Shown: positions 27,097-35,645 of the stretch, in pieces
How the letters are laid out: each line of letters opens with the position of its first letter
Position numbering within the stretch: position 1 is the stretch's first letter
Assembly (NCBI RefSeq): GCF_006704265.1
Contig: NZ_VIKA01000005.1
Span: 1 to 64,000, forward strand
Reading direction: 5' to 3'
Source: Elioraea sp. Yellowstone
GTDB lineage: Bacteria; Pseudomonadota; Alphaproteobacteria; Acetobacterales; Acetobacteraceae
Length of the DNA stretch: 64,000 nt
Program-made: the position numbers and the translations under genes
Notes under the pieces: generated by a model
What the model was told of the DNA's origin: nothing
Databases searched by the model: none
What the model saw: the letters and a program-made list of their open reading frames with translations, nothing else

Positions 27097-28476
27097 GATC
27101 TCGCGCTCCTCGCGCAGCGCCCGGATCGCCCCGCGGAACGCCTCGACCGTCCGTTCCAGGTCGTCCTCGCCATGCACCGCCGAAGCCGGCCCGCCCGGCC
27201 AGGGCGCGAGATCCACACCGCGCGTGCGCATCGCCAGCAGAAGCTTCGTCACCGTCTGGTTGCCGCGCGGGATCTTGAGATCGGCGTAGCCCATCGCAAG
27301 GGGATCGAAGCTGCGCGGGCCGATCGCCAGCCCGTTCGGGTTGACGAACACATGCACGCCGGTGTGGGAGCCGTAGACCGCCCAGGCCACGCCCTCCTGC
27401 TCGATGACGTCGTTCAGCGCGGCGCGCAGCCGTGCGGCATAGGCGTGGGTGCGCGCGATCGCATCCGTGTCACGGATGATCTCCAGCGTCGCGATCCCGG
27501 CTGCCGCCGAGAGCGGATTGGCGTTGTAGGTGCCCTGATGCGGGATCTTCTCGACGCCGCGCGCGGCTGCTCGTTCGGGGTCGAGGAGTTCGAGGAGGTC
27601 GCGCCGCCCGACAACTGCGCCGCCCGGCAGCCCGCCGGCGAGGATCTTGGCGAGCGTCGTCAGGTCCGGGCGGATGCCGAGCGCCTCCTGCGCGCCGCCG
27701 CGCGCGACGCGGAAGCCGGTCACCACCTCGTCGAACACCAGCACGATGCCGCGCCGCGCGGTCTCCTCGCGCAGACGGCGCACGAAGTCCGGGCGCAGCG
27801 GCACCTGACCGTAGCTCGACCCGGTGGGCTCGAGGATCGCCGCGGCGATGTCCGCACCCTGCTCCTCGAGGAGCGCGGCGAGGCCGGCCTCGTCGTTCGG
27901 ATCGACGAACACGACATTCTCGGCCAGTGCCGTGAGCACGCCCGGCGTCGGCGTGCCGTCGTAATGGTTGGTCACGCCGAAGGCCATATGGTCGTGCCAG
28001 CCGTGGAAGTGCCCCCGCAGGCGCAGGAGCTTCCTCCGCCCGGTCGCGGCGCGGGCAAGGCGCAGCGCCATCAGCGTCGCCTCGGTGCCGGAGCTCGTGA
28101 AGCGCACCATCTCCGCGCTCGGCACAAGCTCCTGGATCAGTTCGGCCCAGCGGTTCTCCAGCGCATGGTTGGCGCCGTAATGCGTGCCGCGCGCAAGCTG
28201 CTCGGTCACGCGCGCGGTCACGGCCGGGTGGGCATGGCCGAGGATCAGCGCACCGTGGCCGCCCGCGTAATCGACGTACTCGTTGCCGTCGACATCCCAC
28301 TTGCGCGCGCCCTGCGCGCGCACGATCGCCAGCGGATGCGGCCGCACGTAGCGCGAATCGTGCGTAACACCGCCGGGGAACAGGCGCCGGGCGGCAGCAT
28401 AGTTCGCCGCACTGCCGGGCGTGCGCGCGATGAAGGCAGCGACGATCGGGGAGTTGGTGGGCGGCATGGCGTTCAT
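27091..28476 (-). CDS. Class III PLP aminotransferase, glutamate-1-semialdehyde aminomutase-like
   Basis: A 461-residue fold-type I PLP enzyme. Seen: FPGGVTHDSRYVRPHPLAI (GSA-like N-terminus), GHGALILGHAHPAV, FTSSGTEATLMALRLARAAT (PLP phosphate), LVFDEVVTGFRVARGG (Asp to pyridine N) and LAKILAGGLPGGAVVG with the Schiff-base Lys. It resembles HemL but belongs with catabolic GSA-like aminotransferases, because it lies in a TRAP/HyuAB neighbourhood rather than with haem genes. ATG 28476 follows GAGGGAG by 7 bases, and this ribosome site is inside a hairpin (28481-28506). It is upstream of the dctPQM genes on the same strand. Confidence 0.9.
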   Translation of the reverse strand: MNAMPPTNSPIVAAFIARTPGSAANYAAARRLFPGGVTHDSRYVRPHPLAIVRAQGARKWDVDGNEYVDYAGGHGALILGHAHPAVTARVTEQLARGTHYGANHALENRWAELIQELVPSAEMVRFTSSGTEATLMALRLARAATGRRKLLRLRGHFHGWHDHMAFGVTNHYDGTPTPGVLTALAENVVFVDPNDEAGLAALLEEQGADIAAAILEPTGSSYGQVPLRPDFVRRLREETARRGIVLVFDEVVTGFRVARGGAQEALGIRPDLTTLAKILAGGLPGGAVVGRRDLLELLDPERAAARGVEKIPHQGTYNANPLSAAAGIATLEIIRDTDAIARTHAYAARLRAALNDVIEQEGVAWAVYGSHTGVHVFVNPNGLAIGPRSFDPLAMGYADLKIPRGNQTVTKLLLAMRTRGVDLAPWPGGPASAVHGEDDLERTVEAFRGAIRALREEREIA

Positions 28477-28480
28477 CAGC

Positions 28481-28506
28481 ACGCTCCCTCGGAAAGACGG
28501 GAGCGT
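28481..28506 (-). promoter_or_regulatory. Hairpin that buries the ribosome site of the aminotransferase mRNA
   Basis: In the minus-strand transcript ACGCTCCC, a 10-base loop and GGGAGCGT form a perfect 8-bp stem ending 4 bases before the start codon. The Shine-Dalgarno bases (GAGGGAG) are in the 3' arm, so the folded form would block initiation. No known riboswitch or attenuator was recognised. Confidence 0.45.
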
Positions 28507-28732
28507 GGCGCGGGGTGACACACTTGTCCACCCGGCCCACCGCGGAAGCGGCCGCCGTCGTCCCATGAGCCCGCGAACGGTTCGTCGGCGTATGCCAGCG
28601 CCGGAAGCGGGCGTCCGCCGGGCAGGCCCGGAGGCCGTGCTCCACGGCCCCGGTCCCTCGCCTGTCGGTGTGGCCAGTGGTCCGATCGCGCCGCCGACCG
28701 CGCGGCGGACCGCGTGACGCGCCAGGCCGCCC
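28507..28732. other. Spacer without a gene; weak GC stem downstream of the Bug receptor
   Basis: Nothing protein-like was recognised in this stretch. CCGCCG (28691-28696) and CGGCGG (28703-28708) around a 6-base loop may end the Bug-receptor transcript, but no U-tract follows. Confidence 0.3.
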
Positions 28733-29719
28733 TCAGTCCACCCGCGCGCCGGAACGCTTCACCACCTCGGCCCAGATGCCGAGATCGCGCTCGAGCATGG
28801 CCCGCGCCTCGGCCGAGCCCTGGCCCATCGGGCTCATCCCGAGGCTCTCCACCCAGGCGACGAACTCGGGTTCGCTGATGATCCTGCGGATCTCCTGCTC
28901 GAGCCGGGCGACGATCGGTGCCGGGGTCCTGGCAGGGGCGGCGAAGAGATACCAGGTGGTGGTCGAGAAGCCCGGCAGGTTGCAGGCCTCGGCCATGGTC
29001 GGCACGTCCGGGAAGGCCTTCACCCGCTCCTTGCTGGTGACACCGAGCAGGCGCACCTGGCCCTGCTGCGCCGGACCCACGAGTGCCGGCGTCTGGTGCA
29101 GGAAGATGTCGACCTCGCCGCCGAGCAGCGCCGTCATCGCGAAGGGGCTGCCGCGATAGGGCACGTGCACGATGTCGATCCCGGCAGCGTTCGCGAACTG
29201 CGCGCCGGCGAGATGCGTCGAGGCGCCGTTGCCGGTCGAGGCATAGTTCAGCTTGCCCGGGTTCGCCTTTGCCGTCTCGATCACCGCGCGGCAGCTCGTG
29301 AGGTTCGGCCGCTGGCTCGGCGCGACCGTCAACGCGTTCGGCACGTCGGCGAGCGCGATGATCGGCACGAAGTCCTTCATCGTGTCGACCGGCATGCGGG
29401 CGTAGAGCGCGGGGTTGATCGCCAGCATCGCCGAGGTGGCCATCATGATGGTGTGCCCGTCCGGCTCGGCCTTCGCGACATGATCCATGGCGATGTTGCC
29501 GCCGGCGCCGACGCGGTTGTCGACGATCACCGGCACGCCGAGCGCGCGCGACAGCGGCTCGGCCACCTTGCGGCTGTAGATGTCGGTGCCGGCGCCGTTC
29601 GGGAACCCGCCGATGATCGTCACCGGCTTGCCGGCGATCGGGAAGTGCTGCGCAAGCACGGGGCTGGCGGCAAGCCCGGCAAGCGCGAGGCCGAGGGCGA
29701 GGCGGCGCGAGACTGTCAT
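28733..29719 (-). CDS. Tripartite tricarboxylate transporter receptor (Bug/TctC family)
   Basis: A 328-residue periplasmic binding protein. The signal peptide is MTVSRRLALGLALAGLAASP with a cleavage-like VLAQ. KPVTIIGGFPNGAGTDIYSR, VIVDNRVGAGGNIAMDHVAK and NYASTGNGASTHLAG are standard Bug-fold ligand loops. Bug receptors bind carboxylates or amides for TctAB permeases. No tctA or tctB lies in the window, as is common for the large orphan Bug sets of Acetobacteraceae and Burkholderiales. ATG 29719 follows GGGAGA. It is divergent from the racemase-family gene across 74 bp. Confidence 0.92.
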   Translation of the reverse strand: MTVSRRLALGLALAGLAASPVLAQHFPIAGKPVTIIGGFPNGAGTDIYSRKVAEPLSRALGVPVIVDNRVGAGGNIAMDHVAKAEPDGHTIMMATSAMLAINPALYARMPVDTMKDFVPIIALADVPNALTVAPSQRPNLTSCRAVIETAKANPGKLNYASTGNGASTHLAGAQFANAAGIDIVHVPYRGSPFAMTALLGGEVDIFLHQTPALVGPAQQGQVRLLGVTSKERVKAFPDVPTMAEACNLPGFSTTTWYLFAAPARTPAPIVARLEQEIRRIISEPEFVAWVESLGMSPMGQGSAEARAMLERDLGIWAEVVKRSGARVD

Positions 29720-29793
29720 CGAGGGGTCTCCCAGCACTGGATGGAGCGGGTATTGTCCCGGTCCTGCGCTGGCTTGCAACCGAAGGTTTGCCG

Positions 29794-30549
29794 ATGACCG
29801 TGCCGATGACGCGCTCCCCCGAACCGATGCTCGCCCGCGGCGGCAAGGCCGTCTACGGCGTGCCGCTCGGCATCCTGATGCTGGAGGCACGCTTCCCGCG
29901 CATCCCGGGCGACATGGGCAACGGCACGACCTGGCCGTTCCCGGTGATGTACCGCGTCGTGCGGGGAGCAACCCCGGAGCGCGTGGTGCTGGAGGGCGCG
30001 CGCGGCCTGTTCGACGACTTCCTGCGCGCGGCGGAGGAACTCGTGTCGCTCGGCTGCGAGGGGATCACCACCAATTGCGGCTTCCTGAGCCTGTTCCAGG
30101 CCGAGCTCGCCGCGCGGCTGAAGGTGCCGGTCGCGACATCGAGCCTGATGCAGGTGCCGATGGTGCAGGCGATGCTGCCGCCCGGCAGGCGCGTCGGCGT
30201 GGTGACGGTGTCGGCGCAGTCGCTGACGCCCGCCCATCTCGTCGCCGCAGGCTGCCCGCCGGATCTGCCCTTCGTCGGCACGGAGAACGGACGCGAGTTC
30301 TTCCGGGTGCTGATCAAGGCCGAGAAGGACGACATGGACGTGGCGCTCGCGCGCGAGGACATTCTCGATGCGGGCCGCGACCTGGTCGCGCGCCATCCCG
30401 AGGTCGGGGCGATCGTGCTCGAATGCACGAACATGCCGCCCTATGCGGCGGCGCTCGGCGAGGCGGTCGGGCTGCCGGTGTTCGACATCGTGAGCTTCAT
30501 CACCTGGTTCCATGCCGGTCTCAGGCCGCGCCGCTTCGATCGCGGCTGA
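29794..30549 (+). CDS. Aspartate/glutamate racemase-superfamily enzyme
   Basis: About 251 residues from ATG 29794. Two catalytic-type Cys segments are visible, GITTNCGFLSLF (near residue 90) and VLECTNMPPYAAAL (near residue 210), as in the Asp/Glu/hydantoin racemase and maleate isomerase superfamily that uses a Cys pair for 1,1-proton transfer or isomerisation. GVPLGILMLEARFPRIPGD at the N-terminus is the substrate-loop region of this subgroup. It could be a hydantoin or amino-acid racemase serving HyuAB about 6 kb away; that link is inference. It is divergent from the Bug receptor and convergent with the radical SAM gene with no gap. Confidence 0.83.
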   Translation: MTVPMTRSPEPMLARGGKAVYGVPLGILMLEARFPRIPGDMGNGTTWPFPVMYRVVRGATPERVVLEGARGLFDDFLRAAEELVSLGCEGITTNCGFLSLFQAELAARLKVPVATSSLMQVPMVQAMLPPGRRVGVVTVSAQSLTPAHLVAAGCPPDLPFVGTENGREFFRVLIKAEKDDMDVALAREDILDAGRDLVARHPEVGAIVLECTNMPPYAAALGEAVGLPVFDIVSFITWFHAGLRPRRFDRG

Positions 30550-31518
30550 TCAGCGCGAGCAGGCTGCCCCGCCGAGCACGCAGAACCGCGCGCAGTGCGG
30601 GTGGTTGAGCGGAACCGGACGGGATGCCTCGGCAAGGGTCGCGCCGAGTTCGAACTGCGGATCGTAGGGCAGCAGCGTGCAGGCAACCACGGTGGGGGCC
30701 GCCGCACCCTTGCGCTTCACCACCATGCGCGACGAGGCGCACATCACGCTCCTGGGGCTCTTGCCCAGGATGCCCCAGCAGGCTTCGGTGATCTCGGGCA
30801 CATCCGCGCTGTCGTCCATCTCCGGGAACAGCATCAGCGCGACCGGATCGGCGGGATCGATCGGGATCGCATGGCGGGCGAACAGGGCGGCGAAGCCCGC
30901 GCGCAGGGTCGATTCGTCCTCGCCGCCGAACGCCGCCCGGCCGGCGACATGCACCATGAAGCCCTCGCGCGCGAGCCAGATCAGGCCATCGAGCGCCTTC
31001 GCGAACGCCCCTTCGCCGCGCTCGACATCGTGATGCGCGGCTTCGTAGTGGTCGAGGCTGACGCGCAGCACCAGCCGGTCGGTGCCGAAGCGGTCGCGGA
31101 GCGCCAGCAGCGCGCGCGCCTTCTGCCGCAGCGGCGCCATGGCGTTGGTCAGCACGATCGCACGGTAGCGCGCCGGACGCGCCAGGACGTCGGCCAGCAT
31201 CGCCGGCAGGTCGCGGTTCATGAACGGCTCGCCGCCCGTGAAGCCGACATCCTCGAGCGGCAGCCCGGCCGCCTCCGCCTGGTCGAGATAACCCGCCACC
31301 TCGGCCGCCGTCAGATAGACCAGCGCGTCGTTGGTCGGGCTGCTCTCGATGTAGCAGTTGCGGCAGGCGATGTTGCACAGCGTGCCGGTGTTGAACCAGA
31401 GCGTCCGCAGGCCCGCGAGCGCGACGGCCGCGCGCGCCTCGCCCTTCGCGGTGACGCGCGGGTCGCGGAACTTCGCCGGATCAAGGCGTGCGGGAATACG
31501 GGGGCTTCGGGTGGACAC
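30550..31518 (-). CDS. Radical SAM protein with extra C-terminal cysteines
   Basis: A 322-residue radical SAM enzyme. CNIACRNCYIESSPTND contains the CxxxCxxC cluster motif, and GFTGGEPFMNRD is the GGE SAM-binding motif. The TIM-barrel core ends near residue 230. Additional Cys then occur at VMCASSRMV, VACTLLPYD and HPHCARFCVLGGAACS, possibly for an auxiliary Fe-S cluster. GTG 31518 is the start. It abuts the racemase-family stop exactly. No peptide precursor or maturation partner was recognised nearby, so the substrate is unknown. The 204-bp spacer to 31722 holds no gene I recognise. Confidence 0.85.
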   Translation of the reverse strand: MSTRSPRIPARLDPAKFRDPRVTAKGEARAAVALAGLRTLWFNTGTLCNIACRNCYIESSPTNDALVYLTAAEVAGYLDQAEAAGLPLEDVGFTGGEPFMNRDLPAMLADVLARPARYRAIVLTNAMAPLRQKARALLALRDRFGTDRLVLRVSLDHYEAAHHDVERGEGAFAKALDGLIWLAREGFMVHVAGRAAFGGEDESTLRAGFAALFARHAIPIDPADPVALMLFPEMDDSADVPEITEACWGILGKSPRSVMCASSRMVVKRKGAAAPTVVACTLLPYDPQFELGATLAEASRPVPLNHPHCARFCVLGGAACSR

Positions 31519-31722
31519 GCTCTCACTCTCCTGGCGCGCGCGAGGGCCGAACCATCCCTGCAGTTCGGCCGTGGCCGGTCACAGGTTACGTCGATCGTCT
31601 CCGGGGGGTGCGGGATCGGCCGGCCGAACGAGCCGCAGTGCATCCGTCCAGAGCTGGCGGATCACGACCTCATCCTCGCTTGCGGCCGGGACGAACGCCC
31701 GGTGCGCAGGGAGGGGATACCG

Positions 31723-32133
31723 ATGCACCTTCGCACGAGCCTGAGGGCCGTCGCTGCGGCGGCACTTGCCGTGGGCTGTGTCAAGCCGCCCGAAGCGATC
31801 ACGCCGCAGTATGTGAGCCACATCCAGTACCAGTCGTTGACCTGCGAGCAGATCGCCGAGGAGCATGCACGTCTCTCCGCCAGGCTCACCGAGCTCTCCA
31901 CGCTTCAGCAGGAGAACGCGAACACCGATGCGGCCCTCTTCACGGTCGGGATGCTGCTGTTCTGGCCAGCCCTGCTCGCGATGCCGGCGACCGTTGACCG
32001 CAAGGGCGAGATCGCCCGGCTGAAGGGCGAGCAGGAGGCGTTGGACCGCGTCGCGCTCCGCAAGGGGTGCCTGATCGGGCAACCGGACGCTGACACGGCG
32101 GCTACGGGAACGGGCATCGGCGCGGCGCCATGA
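31723..32133 (+). CDS. Small predicted envelope protein, possible lipoprotein
   Basis: A 136-residue protein of unknown function. It starts MHLRTSLRAVAAAALAVGCV: a short positive region, a hydrophobic stretch and Cys at residue 19, an imperfect lipobox (AVGC). QYQSLTCEQIAEEHARLSAR and LKGEQEALDRVALRKGC form two helix-like, coiled-coil-prone segments around a hydrophobic patch (FTVGMLLFWPALLAMPA). This layout is common among uncharacterised proteobacterial envelope lipoproteins. ATG 31723 is preceded by AGGGAGGGG. It appears to be a stand-alone gene. Confidence 0.7.
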   Translation: MHLRTSLRAVAAAALAVGCVKPPEAITPQYVSHIQYQSLTCEQIAEEHARLSARLTELSTLQQENANTDAALFTVGMLLFWPALLAMPATVDRKGEIARLKGEQEALDRVALRKGCLIGQPDADTAATGTGIGAAP

Positions 32134-32427
32134 ACGCCGCCCGGACCCGGCGCGCCGCCGCGCGCAGCGGGCGGCCCTCGATGGCCTCGACGGGGTCGTT
32201 CACCGGCCCACGGCTGGCATGAAGCCATGGACGGTGGTCGGACCGACAAAGGCCGGAGCCCGCGCGTTTCCGCTCCATCGACAGCGCCGTCGCCTGCATC
32301 GTGCCGCCAAGCCCGGCCATCGCCTCGCACAGGCGGCGCTCGCCGGCGACCGGCGAGCCCCGTTCGTGGTCGTGCCCGGCGACGGAAAGCGGGTCCTCGC
32401 CGCACCATCAGCAGCGTTGGCCGGTGC
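32134..32427. other. 294-bp spacer, no gene recognised
   Basis: Short frames on both strands (for example minus 32320-32102) show no family resemblance and overlap each other. No repeat, hairpin with a T-run or promoter stands out. It could be decayed sequence between the lipoprotein-like gene and the DadA-like gene. Confidence 0.4.
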
Positions 32428-33690
32428 TCATCGGAACCGCGCCGCACTGTAGGGGGCGGGGTCGATCACCGGCGCGCGTCCGGCCAGCAGGTCGGCGACG
32501 AGCGCGGCCGTCTTCGGCGCCGAGGCAAGCCCGACATGGCCGTGGCCGAAGGCGTGGATCACGTCCGCGCAGCCGCTCGCCGGACCGATCACCGGCAGCC
32601 CGTCGGCGATCGACGGCCGGTGCCCCATCCAGAGCGAGAGCCGCTCGGCCGGCAGGTCGCGCGGCAGGCCCGGCAACAGCCTGAGCGCGAGCTGCTTCAG
32701 CACCTCGGCGCGGCGCCAGTCCGGCTCCGCCTCGAGCGAGGCGAGCTCCACCTGCCCGGCGACGCGCAAGCCCTGCGCGGTCGGCGTCAGGGGCGTGCGC
32801 GCATCGCCGATCATCACCGGCGTGCGCACGGTGACCTCCGGGTCGCGGATCACGACGTGGTAGCCGCGCTCGCTCTCGAGCGGCACGCGGTCGCCGAGCG
32901 CGGCGGCGAGCGGCTTGCCGTGCGCGCCGGTCGCGATCACCGCACGGTCGGCCGCGATCTCGCCGGCGTCGCTCCGCACGGCGCGCAGTCGACCGCGCTC
33001 GACCACGAACCCCGTCGCTCGGCCGCGCACCAGCGTGGCACCGCGTGCCGCCGCCGCCGCGACATAAGCGGCGACCAGCGCGCCTGGATCGCGCACGTGG
33101 GCGGCGTCCTCGATCAGCAGCGCGAAGGTGTAGTCGCGCGACAGTGCCGGCTCGCGCTGGTGCAGCTCCTCGGCCGAGAGCTCGATCCAGCGGATGCCGG
33201 CCTCGCGCCGGAGCCGCCAGCCGAGCGCATCCGCATCGAACGCCGCGCGGTCGCGCCAGGCGTAAAGGTGGCCGGCGCGCGCGATCAGCGACGCGGCACC
33301 CGCCTCCGCCGCGAGCGCCTCGTGGCGCGCGACGGCATCGACCAGCAGCGCGGCGAGGGCGCGGCTGGTGCGCTCGAGCTTCGCTACGGTGGCATTGGCG
33401 CGCAGGAACACCGCGAGCCACGGCGCGAGCCGGGGCAGATGGCGCCAGCGGATGGTCAGCGGCCCGAGCGGATCGGCGAGAAACCCGGGCACCTTCCTCC
33501 AGATCCCCGGCACGCCCATCGGCACCACGCTCTCAGGGCTGATCCAGCAGGCGTTGCCGTAGCTCGCGGCCTGCGGCCCGCCCGGCTCGCCGGGTTCGAG
33601 GATCGTCACGCGGTGCCCCTCGCGCGCGAGCGTCAGCGCGGTCGCCGCGCCGACCGCGCCGGCGCCGATCACCACCACATGGTCGGGCAT
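32428..33690 (-). CDS. FAD-dependent D-amino-acid dehydrogenase-like oxidoreductase (DadA family)
   Basis: A 420-residue DAO-fold flavoenzyme. The N-terminal HVVVIGAGAVGAATALTLAR is the FAD-binding GxGxxG segment with the downstream acidic ILEPGEPGG. YGNACWISPESVVPMG and the C-terminal GHRPSIADGLPVIGPASG and HAFGHGHVGLASAPKTA are DadA-like. It is expected to oxidise D-amino acids to 2-oxo acids, passing electrons to the respiratory chain. ATG 33690 matches the family start. It is placed after the AtzH-like gene on the same strand. Confidence 0.88.
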   Translation of the reverse strand: MPDHVVVIGAGAVGAATALTLAREGHRVTILEPGEPGGPQAASYGNACWISPESVVPMGVPGIWRKVPGFLADPLGPLTIRWRHLPRLAPWLAVFLRANATVAKLERTSRALAALLVDAVARHEALAAEAGAASLIARAGHLYAWRDRAAFDADALGWRLRREAGIRWIELSAEELHQREPALSRDYTFALLIEDAAHVRDPGALVAAYVAAAAARGATLVRGRATGFVVERGRLRAVRSDAGEIAADRAVIATGAHGKPLAAALGDRVPLESERGYHVVIRDPEVTVRTPVMIGDARTPLTPTAQGLRVAGQVELASLEAEPDWRRAEVLKQLALRLLPGLPRDLPAERLSLWMGHRPSIADGLPVIGPASGCADVIHAFGHGHVGLASAPKTAALVADLLAGRAPVIDPAPYSAARFR

Positions 33691-33769
33691 CGCCTTCAGT
33701 CCTCGACGTCGGGGGCGGGCGCCCCGGTCGGCCCGCACCCTAGCGCCCCGGCGCCGCGCCGCAAGCCGC

Positions 33770-34167
33770 TCAGCGCAGCTCCAGCGTGCCGGCCTCGTTC
33801 AGCGACACGTGCGCCGAGACTCCACGGAAGCCGATGCCTGCAATGCGCGCCATGATCTCGCTCTCCCGCCCGATCAGGCCGGCAGCGACGCGGCGGCAGA
33901 CGATGCTGGTGACGGCGACATCCCGCCCGAAGGTGGTGATCAGCACCTCCAGCCGTTCCCGCCGCTGGCAGCCGCCGGTCCGTGTGCGGCGGAAGCGGCG
34001 GATCGCCTCCCTGTCCGCCAGGATCTCGCCACCCCGAAGCGGATCGTGCGCGGATCGTCCCAGAGCAGCGCCTCGAGCGCGGGGATGTCGTTGCTCATCA
34101 GCGCCGTCTCGTCCCGGTCGAGCACCGCGCGCGCCTCTGCCACCGCCTCGGGGATGTCGATCTCCAT
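33770..34167 (-). pseudogene. AtzH/HpxZ-like (DUF3225, SnoaL-fold) gene, frameshifted
   Basis: ATG 34167, 8 bases after GGAGG, begins MEIDIPEAVAEARAVLDRDE, then ALLWDDPRTIRFG. The frame then derails, and the family continuation EILADREAIRRFRR, VLITTFGRDVAVTS and VSAHVSLNEAGTLELR lies in another minus frame ending at 33770. Joining the two halves gives one complete domain of about 132 residues. One C is apparently missing on the plus strand next to 34029-34035 (GCCACCCC where GCCCACCCC is expected), which would restore FGVGEILADREA. AtzH/HpxZ proteins accompany amidases in ureide, oxalurate and cyanuric-acid degradation, and an amidase lies divergently next to it. It is either inactivated or a sequence error. 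Confidence 0.78.
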
Positions 34168-34231
34168 GGGCTTCACCTCCTCTGTCCTGCGGGTCAGAGT
34201 GCGCGGGATCGACAGGCATGGGAGAGGCGGA

Positions 34232-35644
34232 GTGACGGAGATCCACCGCATGAGCGCGGCCGACCTGGCCGAGGCGTACCGGACGAGGCGGCTGTCGCCG
34301 GTGGAGGTGATGGAGGCGACGCTGGCGCGCGCCGCCCTGGTGCAGCAGGCGCTCTGCCCCTTCCGCCTGCTCGACGAGGCGGGCGCGCGCGAGGCCGCGT
34401 CCGCGAGCGAGGCCCGCTGGGCCAAGCATGACCCGCTCTCGCCGCTCGACGGGGTGCCGCTCGCGATCAAGGACAACCATGCGGCGAGGGGGATGCCCAA
34501 GCAGTCGGGCAGCCGCACGCGCGAGCCCGTGGCGGAGCGCGAGGACGCGCCGATGGTCGCGCGGCTGCGCGAGGCCGGCTGCGTGATCTTCGCGCGCACC
34601 ACCATGCCGGATCTCGGCTGGAAGGGTGTCAACGACTCGCCGCTGACGGGGGTGACGCGCAACCCCTGGAACCCCGAGCGCACGCCTGGCGGCTCCTCGG
34701 GCGGCGCGGCGGTGGCGGTGGCGACCGGCGTATGTCCGATCGCCACGGGCGGCGACGGCGGCGGATCGATCCGCATGCCTGCCGGTTTCACCGGCGTGTT
34801 CGGCATCAAGCCGACCACGGGGCGCGTTCCGGGCCTGTACGACTCGCCGGCGGGCGATCTGGTCGCGCCAGGACCGCTCTCGCGCAAGGTGGCCGATGCC
34901 GCGCTGGCGCTGGCCTGGATGGCCCGGCCCGATCCGCGCGACCCGATCGCCTCGGCCGTGCCGGCACCGCACTACCCCTCGGTGCTCGCGGAGGGGGTGA
35001 AGGGCCTGCGCGTCGCTGTCTCGTCAACCTTGGGCTTCGCGCCGCCGGTGGACGGCGCGCGGACGGCCGCGCTCGAGGGCGCAGCACGGGCGCTTGCCGC
35101 GGCCGGTGCCGCGGTGACATGGGAGGATCCGCCTCTCTGGAACGCGCGACCGGTGTTCGTCACCCTCTGGGAGGCGGCCTATGCCTCGGCGGTGATGACC
35201 ACACCGGCCGAGCGCTTGACGCTGTTCGACCCCGGTCTGCTGGACGTCGCCCGGCGCGGTCTCGCCCTCTCGGCGGTCGCCGAGAAGCTCGCGCAGGCGG
35301 AACGGACGCGGTTCACCCACGCGATGATCGCGTTCCACCAGCGCTACGACCTGCTGCTGTGCCCGACCCTGCCGGTCGGCGCGTTCCGCGCCGGCCACGG
35401 CGTGAACACGCCGGATCCTGCGCAGTGGCCCGAGTGGTACGACTGGACGCCCTACACATGGCCGTTCAACCTGACGCGGCAGCCCTGCGCGAGCGTGCCG
35501 TGGGGGCTGGATGGCGAGGGGTTGCCGGTGGGAGTCCAGTTGATCGCGGCGCATTTCCGCGAGGACCTGGTGCTGCGCGGCAGCGCGGCACTCGAGGCGG
35601 CGCAGCCCATGGCGATGCCGGAGGACGAACTCTGGAAGAAATGA
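34232..35644 (+). CDS. Amidase signature-family amidohydrolase
   Basis: A 470-residue amidase signature enzyme. The Ser-cisSer-Lys triad is visible: Lys in LAIKDNHAARG (about residue 80), the first Ser in GGSSGGAAVAVA (about 155) and the second in GGDGGGSIRMPAG (about 175-180). It hydrolyses a C-N bond of an amide or ureide in the cytoplasm. GTG 34232 follows GGGAGAGG and gives the family-like VTEIHRMSAADLAEAYRTR; ATG 34250 is an alternative. Its divergent neighbour is the AtzH/HpxZ-like gene, which often accompanies AtzE/HpxY-type amidases, so a ureide- or biuret-like substrate is possible. Confidence 0.9.
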   Translation: MTEIHRMSAADLAEAYRTRRLSPVEVMEATLARAALVQQALCPFRLLDEAGAREAASASEARWAKHDPLSPLDGVPLAIKDNHAARGMPKQSGSRTREPVAEREDAPMVARLREAGCVIFARTTMPDLGWKGVNDSPLTGVTRNPWNPERTPGGSSGGAAVAVATGVCPIATGGDGGGSIRMPAGFTGVFGIKPTTGRVPGLYDSPAGDLVAPGPLSRKVADAALALAWMARPDPRDPIASAVPAPHYPSVLAEGVKGLRVAVSSTLGFAPPVDGARTAALEGAARALAAAGAAVTWEDPPLWNARPVFVTLWEAAYASAVMTTPAERLTLFDPGLLDVARRGLALSAVAEKLAQAERTRFTHAMIAFHQRYDLLLCPTLPVGAFRAGHGVNTPDPAQWPEWYDWTPYTWPFNLTRQPCASVPWGLDGEGLPVGVQLIAAHFREDLVLRGSAALEAAQPMAMPEDELWKK

Positions 35645-35645
35645 A

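Noticed and set aside
27091-28476. Calling the class III aminotransferase hemL
   Set aside because: Only the general fold and GSA-like N-terminus match; its neighbours are transport and catabolic genes, and such paralogues are common.
32102-32320. A small minus-strand gene between the lipoprotein-like and DadA-like genes
   Set aside because: No ribosome site, no family resemblance, Arg/Pro-rich, and it overlaps equally open frames on the other strand.
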